From Bacteroidota bacterium (GTDB taxonomy: Bacteria > Bacteroidota > Bacteroidia > NS11-12g > UBA955): a stretch of DNA of 64,000 nt. Below the pieces are notes generated by a model. It was not told the DNA's origin and made no database searches. It saw only the letters and a program-made list of their open reading frames with translations. Positions 43,168 to 52,464 of this stretch are shown here, piece by piece. Numbering within the stretch: the first letter of the stretch is position 1; every line of letters starts with the position of its first letter. Where the stretch lies: NCBI GenBank assembly GCA_023957335.1, contig JAMLHC010000001.1:62001-126000 (forward strand), read 5' to 3'. Position numbers and translations under genes: made by a program.

Positions 43168-43955
43168 TACATGCGTTTAGAAGAATATCCTCTCATAATA
43201 CCCCCTTCCGATTCTCTGATAAATTGCAAAATTTCATCTCTCTCGGGACTGACAGGCTTCTCATTTTCAATAATAGCGAGTGCCTTTTGAGTATTATTGC
43301 CTCGCAAATAGAGCGTTCGGTAAATATCCTGAATCTCATTAATTTTTTCAGAAGCAAAACCTCTGCGTCTCAGCCCCACCGAATTCACACCTTCATAAGC
43401 AACAGGTTGGCGACCGGCTTTGGTATAGGGAGGCACGTCTTTTCTGACCATACAACCTCCGGCTATCATCACGTGCTGTCCAATATGGACAAACTGGTAA
43501 ACAGCACTCATGCCACCAATAATAACAAAATCTGCAATTACAACATGCCCTGCTAATTGTACGGTATTAGCCAAAATACAGTTATTTCCAACAATACAAT
43601 CATGCGCCACATGCGAATATGCCATCAATAAACAGTTACTTCCCACTTCTGTTCTACCTAATGCCGTTGTACCTTTATTAACAGTGGCACATTCTCTAAC
43701 AATGGTATTATCTCCAATAATAGCATAGGTTTCTTCACCATTATATTTTAAATCTTGAGGTATTGCACCGATAGAAGCTCCCGGGAATATTTTGCAATTT
43801 TTCCCGATTCTGGAACCGGGGAAAATAACAGCTCCCGACATAATATGTGTTCCTGCTCCAATCTCAACGTCTCTATGAATGGTTACAAAAGGATCTATAA
43901 CTACATTATCATCAATATTTGCTTGCGGATGAACATACGCTAAAGGTTGTATCAT
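43167..43955 (-). CDS. lpxA: UDP-N-acetylglucosamine acyltransferase
   Basis: LpxA transfers a 3-hydroxyacyl chain from acyl-carrier protein to UDP-GlcNAc, the first step of lipid A synthesis. The 262-residue protein has the left-handed beta-helix of hexapeptide repeats (IDDNVVIDPFVTIH, IGAGTHIMSGAVIFPG), and LMAYSHVAHDCIVGNNC (core AYSHVAHDC) carries the catalytic histidine. The C-terminal helical domain begins at VGLRRRGF. It acts in the cytosol as a trimer. It is third in the leftward lpx operon; the stop overlaps the ABC start. Confidence 0.95.
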   Translation of the reverse strand: MIQPLAYVHPQANIDDNVVIDPFVTIHRDVEIGAGTHIMSGAVIFPGSRIGKNCKIFPGASIGAIPQDLKYNGEETYAIIGDNTIVRECATVNKGTTALGRTEVGSNCLLMAYSHVAHDCIVGNNCILANTVQLAGHVVIADFVIIGGMSAVYQFVHIGQHVMIAGGCMVRKDVPPYTKAGRQPVAYEGVNSVGLRRRGFASEKINEIQDIYRTLYLRGNNTQKALAIIENEKPVSPERDEILQFIRESEGGIMRGYSSKRM

Positions 43956-44037
43956 AATGGTATCGTATTAGATTTTATACATTTGTTTTATTGTCTTCCC
44001 CTAATGATTTAGATAATTGCTTTTCAACAAAACAGGT

Positions 44038-45438
44038 TTATTTAGTTTTTACAACCTGCGCCATCATTTCAGATTCGCATACAAGTTTTTCTCCTACCCA
44101 TGCCCTTCCCTTCATTTGACAAATCCCTCTTCTTACAGGCTCTGTTAGTTCAAGTTTAAGTATGAGTGTATCTCCCGGCACAACCTTCTCTTTGAATTTA
44201 GCATTTTCGATTTTGAGAAAATAAGTACCATAGCTCTCAGGGTCTTCCTTGTCTCCCAGAATTAAAATACCACCTGCTTGAGCCATCGTTTCAATTAAGA
44301 GTACTCCGGGATAGATTGGGTCTCCGGGAAAATGTCCTTGAAAGAAATATTGGTCTGCACTCACATTTTTTACAGCAATCACAGTAGTAGCATCCATTCT
44401 CAGCACTTTGTCAACCAATAAAAAAGGATGTTTGTGGGGCAGAATCCTCATAATATCTTTATGGTCTAAAAGCGGTTTTTCGGAAGGATTATAATAAGGC
44501 ACTTCGGTCAATGCTCTTTTTTCAATTCTTTTCATTTCTGCCTTAATTTTTTTTGCAAAGGCAACATTGGATGCGTGTCCGGGTCTGGCAGCCATGATTT
44601 GTGCTTTGAGCGGCTTACCCACCAAAGCTAAATCTCCAATCAAATCGAGCAACTTGTGACGTGCTGGTTCATTTTGGAATCTCAAATCAAGATTATTTAA
44701 AATTCCTTCCTTTTTAACTTCAATTTTATCCTTATTAAAAAGTTTGGCAAGATTATTAAGTTCTTCTTGTTCAACGGGTCTATCAACAATTACAATCGCA
44801 TTATCCAAGCTTCCGCCTTTGACAAGATTGGCTTTTGCCATAGCTTCAATTTCATGCAGGAAACAAAATGTTCTGCAAGGTCCTATTTCTCTTCTAAATT
44901 CTTTGAGCCCGGTGATAGTGGCATGTTGGGTTCCCAATATATGCGAGTTATAATCTACCATTACAGTAAGACGATAGCTATCCAAAGGCATTGCTACCAT
45001 CTCGACTTTGTTATTTGTATCATTATAATGAATATTTTGGGGTATTTCAAAATATTCTCTGTCTTCTGCAAGTTCAATAATACCAATTTTATCAATAGCC
45101 TCAATGAGCAGTCTGGCACTTCCGTCCAAAATCGGGCATTCAGGTCCATCAACCTCAATCAGACAGTTGTCTATCTCCAAGCCAACCAACGTAGCCAGCG
45201 TATGTTCAACAGTCGCAATACGTGCACCGTTTTCCTCAAGTGTTGTTCCTCGTGCGGTTTCCACCACCAAGTCGCAATTTGCATCAATAATAGGCTGACC
45301 CGGCAAATCCACACGTTTGAATTTATAGCCAAAATTAGCTTCAGCAGGATTCAAAACCAAAGTAGCTTCTTTTCCTGTGTGCAAACCAATTCCTGAAAGT
45401 GTAACCTTCCCTGCAAGTGTTGTCTGTTTTGGGTTCAT
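44038..45438 (-). CDS. lpxC/fabZ: Bifunctional LpxC/FabZ: UDP-3-acyl-GlcNAc deacetylase and hydroxyacyl-ACP dehydratase
   Basis: The 466-residue fusion is typical of Bacteroidota. The N-terminal LpxC part (about 1-305) starts KQTTLAGKVTLSGIGLHTGK. It has the zinc-site histidine in VEHTLATLVGLEID (core EHTLATL), DGPECPILDGSA, and a second histidine region EPARHKLLDLIGDLALVG (core HKLLDLIGD). The C-terminal FabZ part (about 320-466) has HPFLLVDKVL and the active-site HFPGDPIYPGVLLIE. LpxC commits the lipid A pathway and FabZ dehydrates hydroxyacyl-ACP, so the fusion links the flow of acyl chains. The ATG overlaps the lpxD stop (ATGA). Confidence 0.95.
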   Translation of the reverse strand: MNPKQTTLAGKVTLSGIGLHTGKEATLVLNPAEANFGYKFKRVDLPGQPIIDANCDLVVETARGTTLEENGARIATVEHTLATLVGLEIDNCLIEVDGPECPILDGSARLLIEAIDKIGIIELAEDREYFEIPQNIHYNDTNNKVEMVAMPLDSYRLTVMVDYNSHILGTQHATITGLKEFRREIGPCRTFCFLHEIEAMAKANLVKGGSLDNAIVIVDRPVEQEELNNLAKLFNKDKIEVKKEGILNNLDLRFQNEPARHKLLDLIGDLALVGKPLKAQIMAARPGHASNVAFAKKIKAEMKRIEKRALTEVPYYNPSEKPLLDHKDIMRILPHKHPFLLVDKVLRMDATTVIAVKNVSADQYFFQGHFPGDPIYPGVLLIETMAQAGGILILGDKEDPESYGTYFLKIENAKFKEKVVPGDTLILKLELTEPVRRGICQMKGRAWVGEKLVCESEMMAQVVKTK

Positions 45439-46484
45439 TTTACCTTTGTAGTAAGTTCTTTAATAATATTTTCAAGTTGTCTGACTCTTTCTTCGAGTTT
45501 GGGCAAATTTTTGGATATTACCATTGCTTTCAAATTATCTTTCAATGGCATAATAGGCGTACCCATCCAGTCTTTGCCTTCTTCATGAATAGAAGCCGGC
45601 ACTCCGGATTGGGCACCAAATCTTGATTTGTTGGCAATTTGAATATGACCTGCAAACCCGACTTGTCCTCCTACCATACAATAGTTGCCCAATGTAGTGC
45701 TTCCTGACACACCTGTTTGACCGGCAATTACATTGTGCTTGCCAATTTTTACATTATGAGCAATATGTACAAGATTGTCCAATTTAGTTCCGTCCTCAAT
45801 ACGTGTTTCACCCAATGTAGCTCTGTCAATTGCGCAATTAGCACCAATTTCCACATGATTTCCTATCACAACTCTACCCACTTGTGGGATTTTTGCATAA
45901 GACCCATCGGGCAATGGAGCATGTCCGAAACCATCAGAGCCAATAACTGTTCCGGAATGGATGATACAATGCTCTCCTATTTCTGTTTCATCATAAAGGG
46001 ATACTCCCGGAAAAATAATCGTATTTCTACCTATTTTTACATTCTTCCCAATAAAAACATGAGGATAAATCTGAACATTTTCGTCAAGGACGGCAGCTTC
46101 TGAAATATAACTAAAAGAGCCTATATAGCATGAAGAAGCTATTCGGGTGTTTTTATGGATAAAGGTCTGTTCTTCAATTCCTATGCGAAATTGCAAAGGG
46201 TTAAAGAATCTATCAAGTACCATACAAAAAGCTAAATAAGGGTCTTGAGTACGAATAATGGTAATATCTTCAGGATATTCGCCCAGTTGCAAATCATGAT
46301 GAACAATAACAGCACCTGCACGAGTTGTTTTGATTTTTTGTATGTATTTGGGGTTTGAAATAAATGAAAGCTTTGTTGCTGTTGCCTCCTCAATACCGGC
46401 AACCCCGTCAATAGTCCGGCCTGTTTTCCCTTCTAATTTTCCACCTACCAGAGAAACTATATCTTCAATTGACGGGTTGTTCAT
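45435..46484 (-). CDS. lpxD: UDP-3-O-acylglucosamine N-acyltransferase
   Basis: LpxD adds the second acyl chain in lipid A synthesis. The 349-residue protein from the ATG at 46484 starts MNNPSIEDIVSLVGG. A uridine-binding domain covers about 1-100, then the hexapeptide helix with ENVQIYPHVFIG, IIHSGTVIGSDGFGH, AIDRATLGETRI and the catalytic histidine region NLVHIAHNVKIGKHN. The helix ends with GQVGFAGHIQIAN. An in-frame GTG at 46493 precedes but lacks support. It heads the operon lpxD-lpxC/fabZ-lpxA-ABC; the promoter lies about 80 bases upstream. Confidence 0.95.
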   Translation of the reverse strand: MNNPSIEDIVSLVGGKLEGKTGRTIDGVAGIEEATATKLSFISNPKYIQKIKTTRAGAVIVHHDLQLGEYPEDITIIRTQDPYLAFCMVLDRFFNPLQFRIGIEEQTFIHKNTRIASSCYIGSFSYISEAAVLDENVQIYPHVFIGKNVKIGRNTIIFPGVSLYDETEIGEHCIIHSGTVIGSDGFGHAPLPDGSYAKIPQVGRVVIGNHVEIGANCAIDRATLGETRIEDGTKLDNLVHIAHNVKIGKHNVIAGQTGVSGSTTLGNYCMVGGQVGFAGHIQIANKSRFGAQSGVPASIHEEGKDWMGTPIMPLKDNLKAMVISKNLPKLEERVRQLENIIKELTTKVK

Positions 46485-46564
46485 ATAGGGCACGAAAATA
46501 GGCGATTAGAAGTTAATTTTTTATTATTCCGTTTGTTTAAATGAATTTCTAATTCATGTTTAAG

Positions 46565-46572
46565 CAAAAATA
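46565..46572 (-). promoter_or_regulatory. -7 promoter box of the lpxD operon
   Basis: The minus strand reads TAttTTTG, giving a start site near 46558 and a leader of about 75 bases to the ATG at 46484. Confidence 0.5.
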
Positions 46573-46622
46573 CTGCGCAAAGCTTTAACTTTTCACATAA
46601 TGATAAATAGCCAAAGAACTTA

Positions 46623-46630
46623 TAGTTTTG
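46623..46630 (+). promoter_or_regulatory. -7 promoter box of the eptA-like gene
   Basis: TAgtTTTG followed by CC is an exact match, 69 bases before the ATG at 46699. Divergent from the lpxD promoter. Confidence 0.55.
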
Positions 46631-46698
46631 CCAACCAATAAAAAACGAGCTTACTCTCTTTTACACATCCAATATATACAAATCGCGTTGCCGCACAA

Positions 46699-48450
46699 AT
46701 GTCTTTCCTCATTAAATACAGTTATATATTTCTGCTCTACCCTATTTTTATTTTATGGTATGTGGTTACTCAGGATACATCCGCGTATTTCTTACCTGAA
46801 AGGTTAATTTTTCTGCATCTCCTACTCTATTCCATTGCATTTTTTCTTCCGTTTAGAGCAGTCAAGTTTGTTTATATACTCATTATTTATTTGTTGAACC
46901 TGACCCTGATTTTCTTTGAGGCAGGATATATGTATTTATATAAAGACGAACTGACATCTTCAGTAATATTTATCCTATTGGAGACCAATGTGTCAGAAGC
47001 CCGAGAATATCTTCACGTCTATTTTACGTCACCCGTTATTCGTCTCCTATTGATTTTCTTAATCCCATCGATTATGATTCTATGGTCGGTGAACAGAGCC
47101 ATATACCGCTTTTCTGCTAAATCATACGCCTATGATATCGTTCAGTTAACTAAGAAATCCGGGCAACTATTAAAATGGGGTATCACAATTAAACATTCGA
47201 TATTTTCGTCTATATCTGTCTATTTTCAAAACATAGCCAAGCATATTGTCTCACATGGTATTTTTTATAAATGGACAATTGCTTTTACAGTCTTCGTATC
47301 CGCACTGTTTATTTATATTAAAGCTGAGCATTTCAAACATCATATTCTTTATGCAATGGAAGACGGGTATGAACAATACAAGCAAGAGATTCAGAAATAC
47401 AAGAATTTTTTAAATAATTCCCAAAACAGTCCTTACATAAAGTCAGTCAAGAAAGAGGATAATGACAAACACCAGACACTCATTGTTGTAATAGGTGAAT
47501 CGACCACCAAACTTCACATGGGCTTATATGGATACTACCGTAACACAAGCCCGAATCTCAAAGCACTTGGCAAACAAATCATTAGTTTTAATGATGTAAT
47601 AAGCCCGCATTCACATACTATAGAATCTTTAGAAAAAGTGCTGACCTTTGGTTCCACAGACAATCCAAATGACAAAGAAAAAGGAACAGTAATACAATTA
47701 GCACAAGCGGCAGGATATAAAACATATTGGATTTCCAACCAAAACCCCATTGGCGCATACGAAACACTTCTCACCATGATAGCAAAAACTGCCGATCAGA
47801 GCTATTTCATAAATATGGGCAGCACTACCGAGCAGAAAAACTATTATAAAGAATCTTATGATGAAAAACTCTTTCCATTCATAGATAAGGCACTGAGCGA
47901 ACCGGAACCTAAGAAAATTATTTTCGTTCACCTTTATGGAACTCATGCACTTTATAGTGCAAGATATCCCGCAAAGTATAATATTTTCACAGATCAACCG
48001 CACACCAAGTATCCGTCAGAGCGTGCTACAGACGCCATTAATACTTATGACAATGCAGTACTTTACAATGACTTTGTAATAAGCCATATTATTAATATGC
48101 TAAAAGAACAAGGGAAGGGCAGCGATCAACAGTTAATCTATTTTTCAGACCATGGAGAAGAAGTCTTTCAATCCATGAATTTTGAGGGACATACTGAATC
48201 TATCGGAACTTATCCAATGTTTCAAATCCCTTTTATTTATTGGACCAATCAACAAAATAGACTGAATGCATTTGAGCCATATCGAGATAGAAGTTATATG
48301 ATAGATAACCTAATATATTCTATTGCAGATTTATTGAACATTAAGTTTAGTGGTCGAGACGACCACAAAAGTCTTTTTAGTCCGCAATATGAACCTCGTA
48401 AACGTATAGTGAAACACAACATTGATTTCGATAAAGAGATAAAGCCATGA
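46699..48450 (+). CDS. eptA: EptA-like phosphoethanolamine transferase (sulfatase fold)
   Basis: The 583-residue inner-membrane enzyme has about five N-terminal membrane segments (to about residue 225) and a periplasmic alkaline-phosphatase/sulfatase-like domain. IGESTTKLHMGLYGY at about 265-279 holds the Thr/Ser nucleophile, HLYGTHALYSARYP (about 411-424) a conserved metal-site histidine region, and FSDHGEE (D484, H485) the zinc-binding end. Enzymes of this type add phosphoethanolamine to lipid A or core sugars and give polymyxin resistance in other bacteria. The substrate here is unproven. The 3' end overlaps the next gene by 4 bases (ATGA). Confidence 0.85.
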   Translation: MSFLIKYSYIFLLYPIFILWYVVTQDTSAYFLPERLIFLHLLLYSIAFFLPFRAVKFVYILIIYLLNLTLIFFEAGYMYLYKDELTSSVIFILLETNVSEAREYLHVYFTSPVIRLLLIFLIPSIMILWSVNRAIYRFSAKSYAYDIVQLTKKSGQLLKWGITIKHSIFSSISVYFQNIAKHIVSHGIFYKWTIAFTVFVSALFIYIKAEHFKHHILYAMEDGYEQYKQEIQKYKNFLNNSQNSPYIKSVKKEDNDKHQTLIVVIGESTTKLHMGLYGYYRNTSPNLKALGKQIISFNDVISPHSHTIESLEKVLTFGSTDNPNDKEKGTVIQLAQAAGYKTYWISNQNPIGAYETLLTMIAKTADQSYFINMGSTTEQKNYYKESYDEKLFPFIDKALSEPEPKKIIFVHLYGTHALYSARYPAKYNIFTDQPHTKYPSERATDAINTYDNAVLYNDFVISHIINMLKEQGKGSDQQLIYFSDHGEEVFQSMNFEGHTESIGTYPMFQIPFIYWTNQQNRLNAFEPYRDRSYMIDNLIYSIADLLNIKFSGRDDHKSLFSPQYEPRKRIVKHNIDFDKEIKP

Positions 48451-49244
48451 ATAAAAAAGTAATATTTACCATTTTAGCAGTACTGACAATAGGTATGCTC
48501 GCCTATAGAGCAAAGGAATATATAGAGTATAAAGTAAATAACATGATTGCTTCAGGAGAACTCATTGATAAATATTACACTAAGGTTATTCAAGACAAAA
48601 TATGGGTACACAGGGTAAACAGCATAGAAAGATTGAAAGAAACCAGTCCTCTTTATAGTGGCGTAGAAGTGGACATTTTATATATACCGGAAAAAAATAA
48701 TTTTGATGTTTCGCACCCTCCCGCAGGTTCAACCGGTATAACATTATTTGACTATTTAAAATCAAACCCTGATACAAGTACGAAATTTTGGCTTGATTTC
48801 AAAAACCTTGATAGTACCAATTTTTCAGATGCTTTAAAAAGACTAACTTATATCTGTCAAGATTTAGCATTAAGCAAAGACAAGTTTATTGTCGAATCCA
48901 ACCAGACCAAAGAACTCCAAGCATTCACAGATTCCGGGTTCTTCACCAGCTATTACTTACATTATCCCGGCTTATATACCCTCTCCGAGGAGGATTTGCA
49001 AATTGAGTTAGATAAAATCCGCAAAGGGATGCAATATGAAACCACCTATATATCGGCTCCGTTTCATGACTATGAAATTTTGAGAAAGTATTTTCCGGAC
49101 AAAGAGAAATTGCTATGGATGGCAGAAAGTAAATTAAAATTCAGAGACAATATGCAACAGAGTTTGTATGCCTTGAAAGTTGCCAGCGATCCAAAGGTAA
49201 AAGTGATTCTTTATTGGGTGGAAATGGACACGCCTATTTTGTAG
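48447..49244 (+). CDS. Menorin (FAM151)/GDPD-like membrane-anchored protein
   Basis: The 265-residue product has an N-terminal signal-anchor (FTILAVLTIGMLAY) and a globular periplasmic domain. WVHRVNSIERLKE (H55), YSGVEVDILY (E74, D76), FDVSHPPAG (H90) and FWLDFKNLD (K119) line up with the order His, Glu-x-Asp, His-Pro-Pro, Asp-x-Lys seen in menorin/FAM151 and other phosphodiester TIM-barrels. This suggests a phosphodiesterase-like or sugar/lipid-binding role, but catalysis is unproven. The ATG lies inside the end of the EptA-like gene (ATGA overlap), so the two proteins should work on the same pathway. Confidence 0.65.
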   Translation: MNKKVIFTILAVLTIGMLAYRAKEYIEYKVNNMIASGELIDKYYTKVIQDKIWVHRVNSIERLKETSPLYSGVEVDILYIPEKNNFDVSHPPAGSTGITLFDYLKSNPDTSTKFWLDFKNLDSTNFSDALKRLTYICQDLALSKDKFIVESNQTKELQAFTDSGFFTSYYLHYPGLYTLSEEDLQIELDKIRKGMQYETTYISAPFHDYEILRKYFPDKEKLLWMAESKLKFRDNMQQSLYALKVASDPKVKVILYWVEMDTPIL

Positions 49245-49270
49245 TCACCACACTGTCAGATGATATGGTT

Positions 49271-50227
49271 TCAGAACAACCTTCTGATAATGTCTTCAAC
49301 AGACACCCCTTCAGCTTCAGCTTTGTAATTCTTCACTATTCTATGTCTAAGTACATTGAAGGCAACCGCTTGGACATCCTCCACGTCTGGCGAAATTCTA
49401 CCCTTCATCAAAGCATGACATTTGGCACCCAAAACTAAGTATTGTCCGGCTCTTGGACCTGCACCAAAGGAAACATACTCTTTGACAAAATCAGGTGCCT
49501 TAGTATTACCGGGTCTGGTTTTGGCAACTAATGCAACTGCATATTCAACTACATTATCCGCAATCGGAACCTGTCTTACAAGAGATTGAAAAGCTAAAAT
49601 CCGTTCTGCATTTGCAATTTTATTGACCTGTACTTTCAAGTCAGATGTAGTTTCTTTGATAATTCTAATCTCTTCATCAAAAGACGGATAGTCCAAAATA
49701 ATATTGAACATAAACCTATCAAGCTGTGCTTCCGGCAATGGATAAGTACCTTCTTGTTCAATGGGATTCTGTGTTGCAAGAACAAAAAATGGCAAAGGCA
49801 AAGCATAGGTTTTTCCTGCAGCAGTTACATTCTTTTCCTGCATAGCTTCCAACAAAGCTGCTTGGGTTTTGGGCGGTGTTCTATTTATTTCATCAGCAAG
49901 GACTATATTAGCAAAAACAGGTCCTTGTATATACTTAAACACCCGGCTTTCATCCAATATTTCCGAACCTGTAATATCCGAAGGCATAAGATCAGGCGTA
50001 AACTGAATACGATTAAAGCTTAAATCCAATGATTCTGCAATTGTTTTTATGAGCAATGTTTTAGCTAAACCCGGCACTCCTACTAATAAGCAATGTCCGT
50101 TGCTGAAGATAGAAGTTAAAACTGCCTCAACAACTTGTTCTTGTCCAACTATAATTTTCCCAATTTCTTGTTTTAGACTTTGTATTGTCTCACCAAACTC
50201 TTGTACTAACTCCACCTTGTTTGTCAT
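49271..50227 (-). CDS. MoxR-family AAA ATPase
   Basis: The 318-residue cytosolic ATPase of the MoxR group has Walker A GVPGLAKTLL, Walker B-region LADEINRTPPKTQAALLEAMQE (core LADEINRTPPK) and sensor 1 VLATQNPIEQEGTYPLPEAQLDRF (core ATQNPIEQEG). MoxR ATPases act as chaperones that assemble or activate protein complexes, often with von Willebrand domain partners. It follows a surA-like gene with a 4-base overlap (ATGA), which suggests a shared role in envelope-protein folding. No VWA partner is encoded in the window. Confidence 0.9.
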   Translation of the reverse strand: MTNKVELVQEFGETIQSLKQEIGKIIVGQEQVVEAVLTSIFSNGHCLLVGVPGLAKTLLIKTIAESLDLSFNRIQFTPDLMPSDITGSEILDESRVFKYIQGPVFANIVLADEINRTPPKTQAALLEAMQEKNVTAAGKTYALPLPFFVLATQNPIEQEGTYPLPEAQLDRFMFNIILDYPSFDEEIRIIKETTSDLKVQVNKIANAERILAFQSLVRQVPIADNVVEYAVALVAKTRPGNTKAPDFVKEYVSFGAGPRAGQYLVLGAKCHALMKGRISPDVEDVQAVAFNVLRHRIVKNYKAEAEGVSVEDIIRRLF

Positions 50228-51609
50228 TGTTCTTTTCTATCTTTATTATTCCACTTATCAATAAAATCACATTTCAGATATTCGTCATTGATATCAACAT
50301 ACATAGTCTTGATTTTTTTCATTACCCATTGTTGCATTACTTCTTCGCGTTTTTGTTCGAGAGCTGTAAATTGAATCTTAGGGTAATCATCGTTCAGATT
50401 AGCACGATGTGGCATTATTTCACTTTTCAGATAAAATAGTCTAATGCCTTTTGTTCCATCCGGAAGATCTATCACTTCTGACTGAGAGATTTGTCCCGGC
50501 TTTAACTTTGATATAACGTTAGACATTTGATTGTCAATATATTCAATTGAAATTTTTGTTGAACCGGTTTGCGGGTCATTAAACATTCCGCATGTTCTTC
50601 TGGTATCATCATCTTCCGAAAATTTAGTAGCTAATTCACAAAAACTTGAAGGGTCCTCAATAAAAGCGTTCCTGATACTGTCTGAAAGTTTTATTGCATC
50701 TTGAATATCATAAGAAGTTACTTTGGGTCTAACCAAAATATGCAGACATATTACTCTTTCACCACGTCTTTCAATAAGTTTAATGATATGGAATCCAAAC
50801 TTGGTTTCAATAATAGGAGAAATACTGTCTTTTTGCAGTTTAAATGCAGCCCTTTCAAATTCCGGCACCATGTCTCCTCTTCCAAATTCGCCTAAACTTC
50901 CGCCTCTTTCGGCAGAATATCTATCCTCACTGAAATTACGCGCCATTTTAGCAAAATCGGCACCACGCAGAACAATATCCTCGCGTATTTTTTTGATGGA
51001 TTCCAGTGCATATTCACGCGCTAAATCAGATGCTTGCGGTTTGATAACGATTTGTCCTATCTCAAATTCAGCTTTGATAAGCGGAATACTGTCTTTGGGT
51101 ATTTTGTTAAAATATTCTCTAACCTCACTCGGACTCACTTTTAAGTCTCCGGTTATCTTAGCTTCCATAGAGCGCGAAAGCAACTGTGCTCTCATCTTCG
51201 GTCTCATCTCCTTTTTGTATTCTGTCAGCGATTTGCCCAGATATTCCTCCAACTTTTTTTCTCCACCCATCTGAGCTGCAAAATATCCGAGCCTGCGATT
51301 TAATTCATCCTCTACTTGTTCATCAGATACAGGGATACTATCTATTTCCGCTTGATGAATCATAAGTTTTCGTTTGAGAAGTTCTTCAAAAATGACACAT
51401 TTCATTTCTTCGGTAACAACAGTCCCATCTTGCGCTATTTGTTGAACCTCAGCATCAAATTCGCTCCTGAGCACTACCTGATCTCCAACAACAGCCAATA
51501 TGAAGTCAGCGAGTTGTCTCGGGTTGTTTTGTCCCTTCATGTTGTGTGTAGATGCAAGCCATAGTGTTAGCACTAACAGCCCCTTTAATATACTTTTCAG
51601 TTTAGCCAT
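50224..51609 (-). CDS. SurA-like periplasmic peptidyl-prolyl isomerase
   Basis: The 461-residue periplasmic chaperone has a signal peptide (LVLTLWLASTHNMKG), an N-terminal SurA domain (FILAVVGDQVVLRSEFDAEV, core VVGDQVVLRSEF) and two parvulin-type regions. The first is clear: GGSLGEFGRGDMVPEFE and KFGFHIIKL. The second (HILVRPKVTSYDIQDAI, CELATKFSEDDDTRR) is more degenerate. SurA escorts outer-membrane proteins across the periplasm. The gene overlaps the upstream lipoprotein gene (13 bases) and the downstream moxR (4 bases). Confidence 0.85.
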   Translation of the reverse strand: MAKLKSILKGLLVLTLWLASTHNMKGQNNPRQLADFILAVVGDQVVLRSEFDAEVQQIAQDGTVVTEEMKCVIFEELLKRKLMIHQAEIDSIPVSDEQVEDELNRRLGYFAAQMGGEKKLEEYLGKSLTEYKKEMRPKMRAQLLSRSMEAKITGDLKVSPSEVREYFNKIPKDSIPLIKAEFEIGQIVIKPQASDLAREYALESIKKIREDIVLRGADFAKMARNFSEDRYSAERGGSLGEFGRGDMVPEFERAAFKLQKDSISPIIETKFGFHIIKLIERRGERVICLHILVRPKVTSYDIQDAIKLSDSIRNAFIEDPSSFCELATKFSEDDDTRRTCGMFNDPQTGSTKISIEYIDNQMSNVISKLKPGQISQSEVIDLPDGTKGIRLFYLKSEIMPHRANLNDDYPKIQFTALEQKREEVMQQWVMKKIKTMYVDINDEYLKCDFIDKWNNKDRKEQ

Positions 51610-52460
51610 ATTTTTATTTCTCCCGAATTATATGCATCGTGAAGCATGTTTTTGCGCTTGTCCTCAATATACTGTGCCTTTCTTTGCATGATGATATACT
51701 TTTTAATATTTTCTTTCTCAAATTCCATGGGCGTAATATTATCCTTAAACTTAAAATCAACAAAAGTAACAAGATATATATAACCGCCTTCTTCCAATTC
51801 CACAAAACGGTTATTTTGCAAAAACCGTTCTTGATTATAATTAGAAGATATTGGTATTTCTCTTAGTACATCATCAAAGTATAGCCATGTATTATCAAGA
51901 AAGAAATTTTCTGCTTTAGTTTCTGCAAAGATTCTGAGCAGACTGTCGTTGACAATAGAAGTATTCATAATAAGGTTCTTAGCCTTATTGATTTCTTTTG
52001 TCGGCAAATTGTGTCGAATTTTGACATAGCGAATCTTCACAATATTTTTTCGTAGTTGGAAATTATCTTTATTAGCTTCATAATAAGCACTAATAGCACT
52101 ATCGTTCACTAAGGTATCGGAGTAACTGTTCATCCACTCTTTTTCAAGCTCATAAATCATTAAATTGCGTTTGTACTCTTCTATAATCTCATTCAGATGG
52201 AGTTCATCATCTTTGACAACCTTTTTGGCATCTTGTAAGAAGAATTGTTCTTCTGTCCATTTCTCAACATAGTGTCTAAGCCTTGTTGCACTGTCACCTT
52301 CGAGCGTTAAGTTAAGTTTTTCTTTAGGAATATCCTCCAAATACAATTCAACATCTCCAACTTTAGCCAACAGTTTTTTTTTCTTTCCAAAAGAAAAATT
52401 AGAACAGCCGCCAGCTATTAATAAAAGTGAAATTAAAAAAACAGAAAGTGCTCCTTTCAC
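51597..52460 (-). CDS. Periplasmic lipoprotein related to SurA/PpiD chaperones, no parvulin domain
   Basis: The product, 287 residues from the GTG at 52460, is a lipoprotein (LLIAGGC, then SNFSF). A SurA-N-like helical region (LAKVGDVELYLEDIPKEK, core VGDVELYLEDIP; LRHYVEKWTEEQFFLQDA) is followed by further charged helices. No parvulin motif is seen, unlike its neighbours, so it may act as a holdase. It is the first of three overlapping genes with surA and moxR. Its promoter box (52465-52472) nearly overlaps the start codon, so the frame could also begin at a second GTG three bases upstream. Confidence 0.75.
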   Translation of the reverse strand: MKGALSVFLISLLLIAGGCSNFSFGKKKKLLAKVGDVELYLEDIPKEKLNLTLEGDSATRLRHYVEKWTEEQFFLQDAKKVVKDDELHLNEIIEEYKRNLMIYELEKEWMNSYSDTLVNDSAISAYYEANKDNFQLRKNIVKIRYVKIRHNLPTKEINKAKNLIMNTSIVNDSLLRIFAETKAENFFLDNTWLYFDDVLREIPISSNYNQERFLQNNRFVELEEGGYIYLVTFVDFKFKDNITPMEFEKENIKKYIIMQRKAQYIEDKRKNMLHDAYNSGEIKIWLN

Positions 52461-52464
52461 CACG

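Noticed and set aside
44767..45396. 209-codon open frame on the plus strand within lpxC/fabZ
   Set aside because: It lies antisense to a well-supported enzyme gene, has no start-site support and no recognised motif; codon-structure shadow of the real gene.
50723..51274. 183-codon open frame on the plus strand within the SurA-like gene
   Set aside because: Antisense to a clear chaperone gene; serine/leucine-rich composition typical of a shadow frame.
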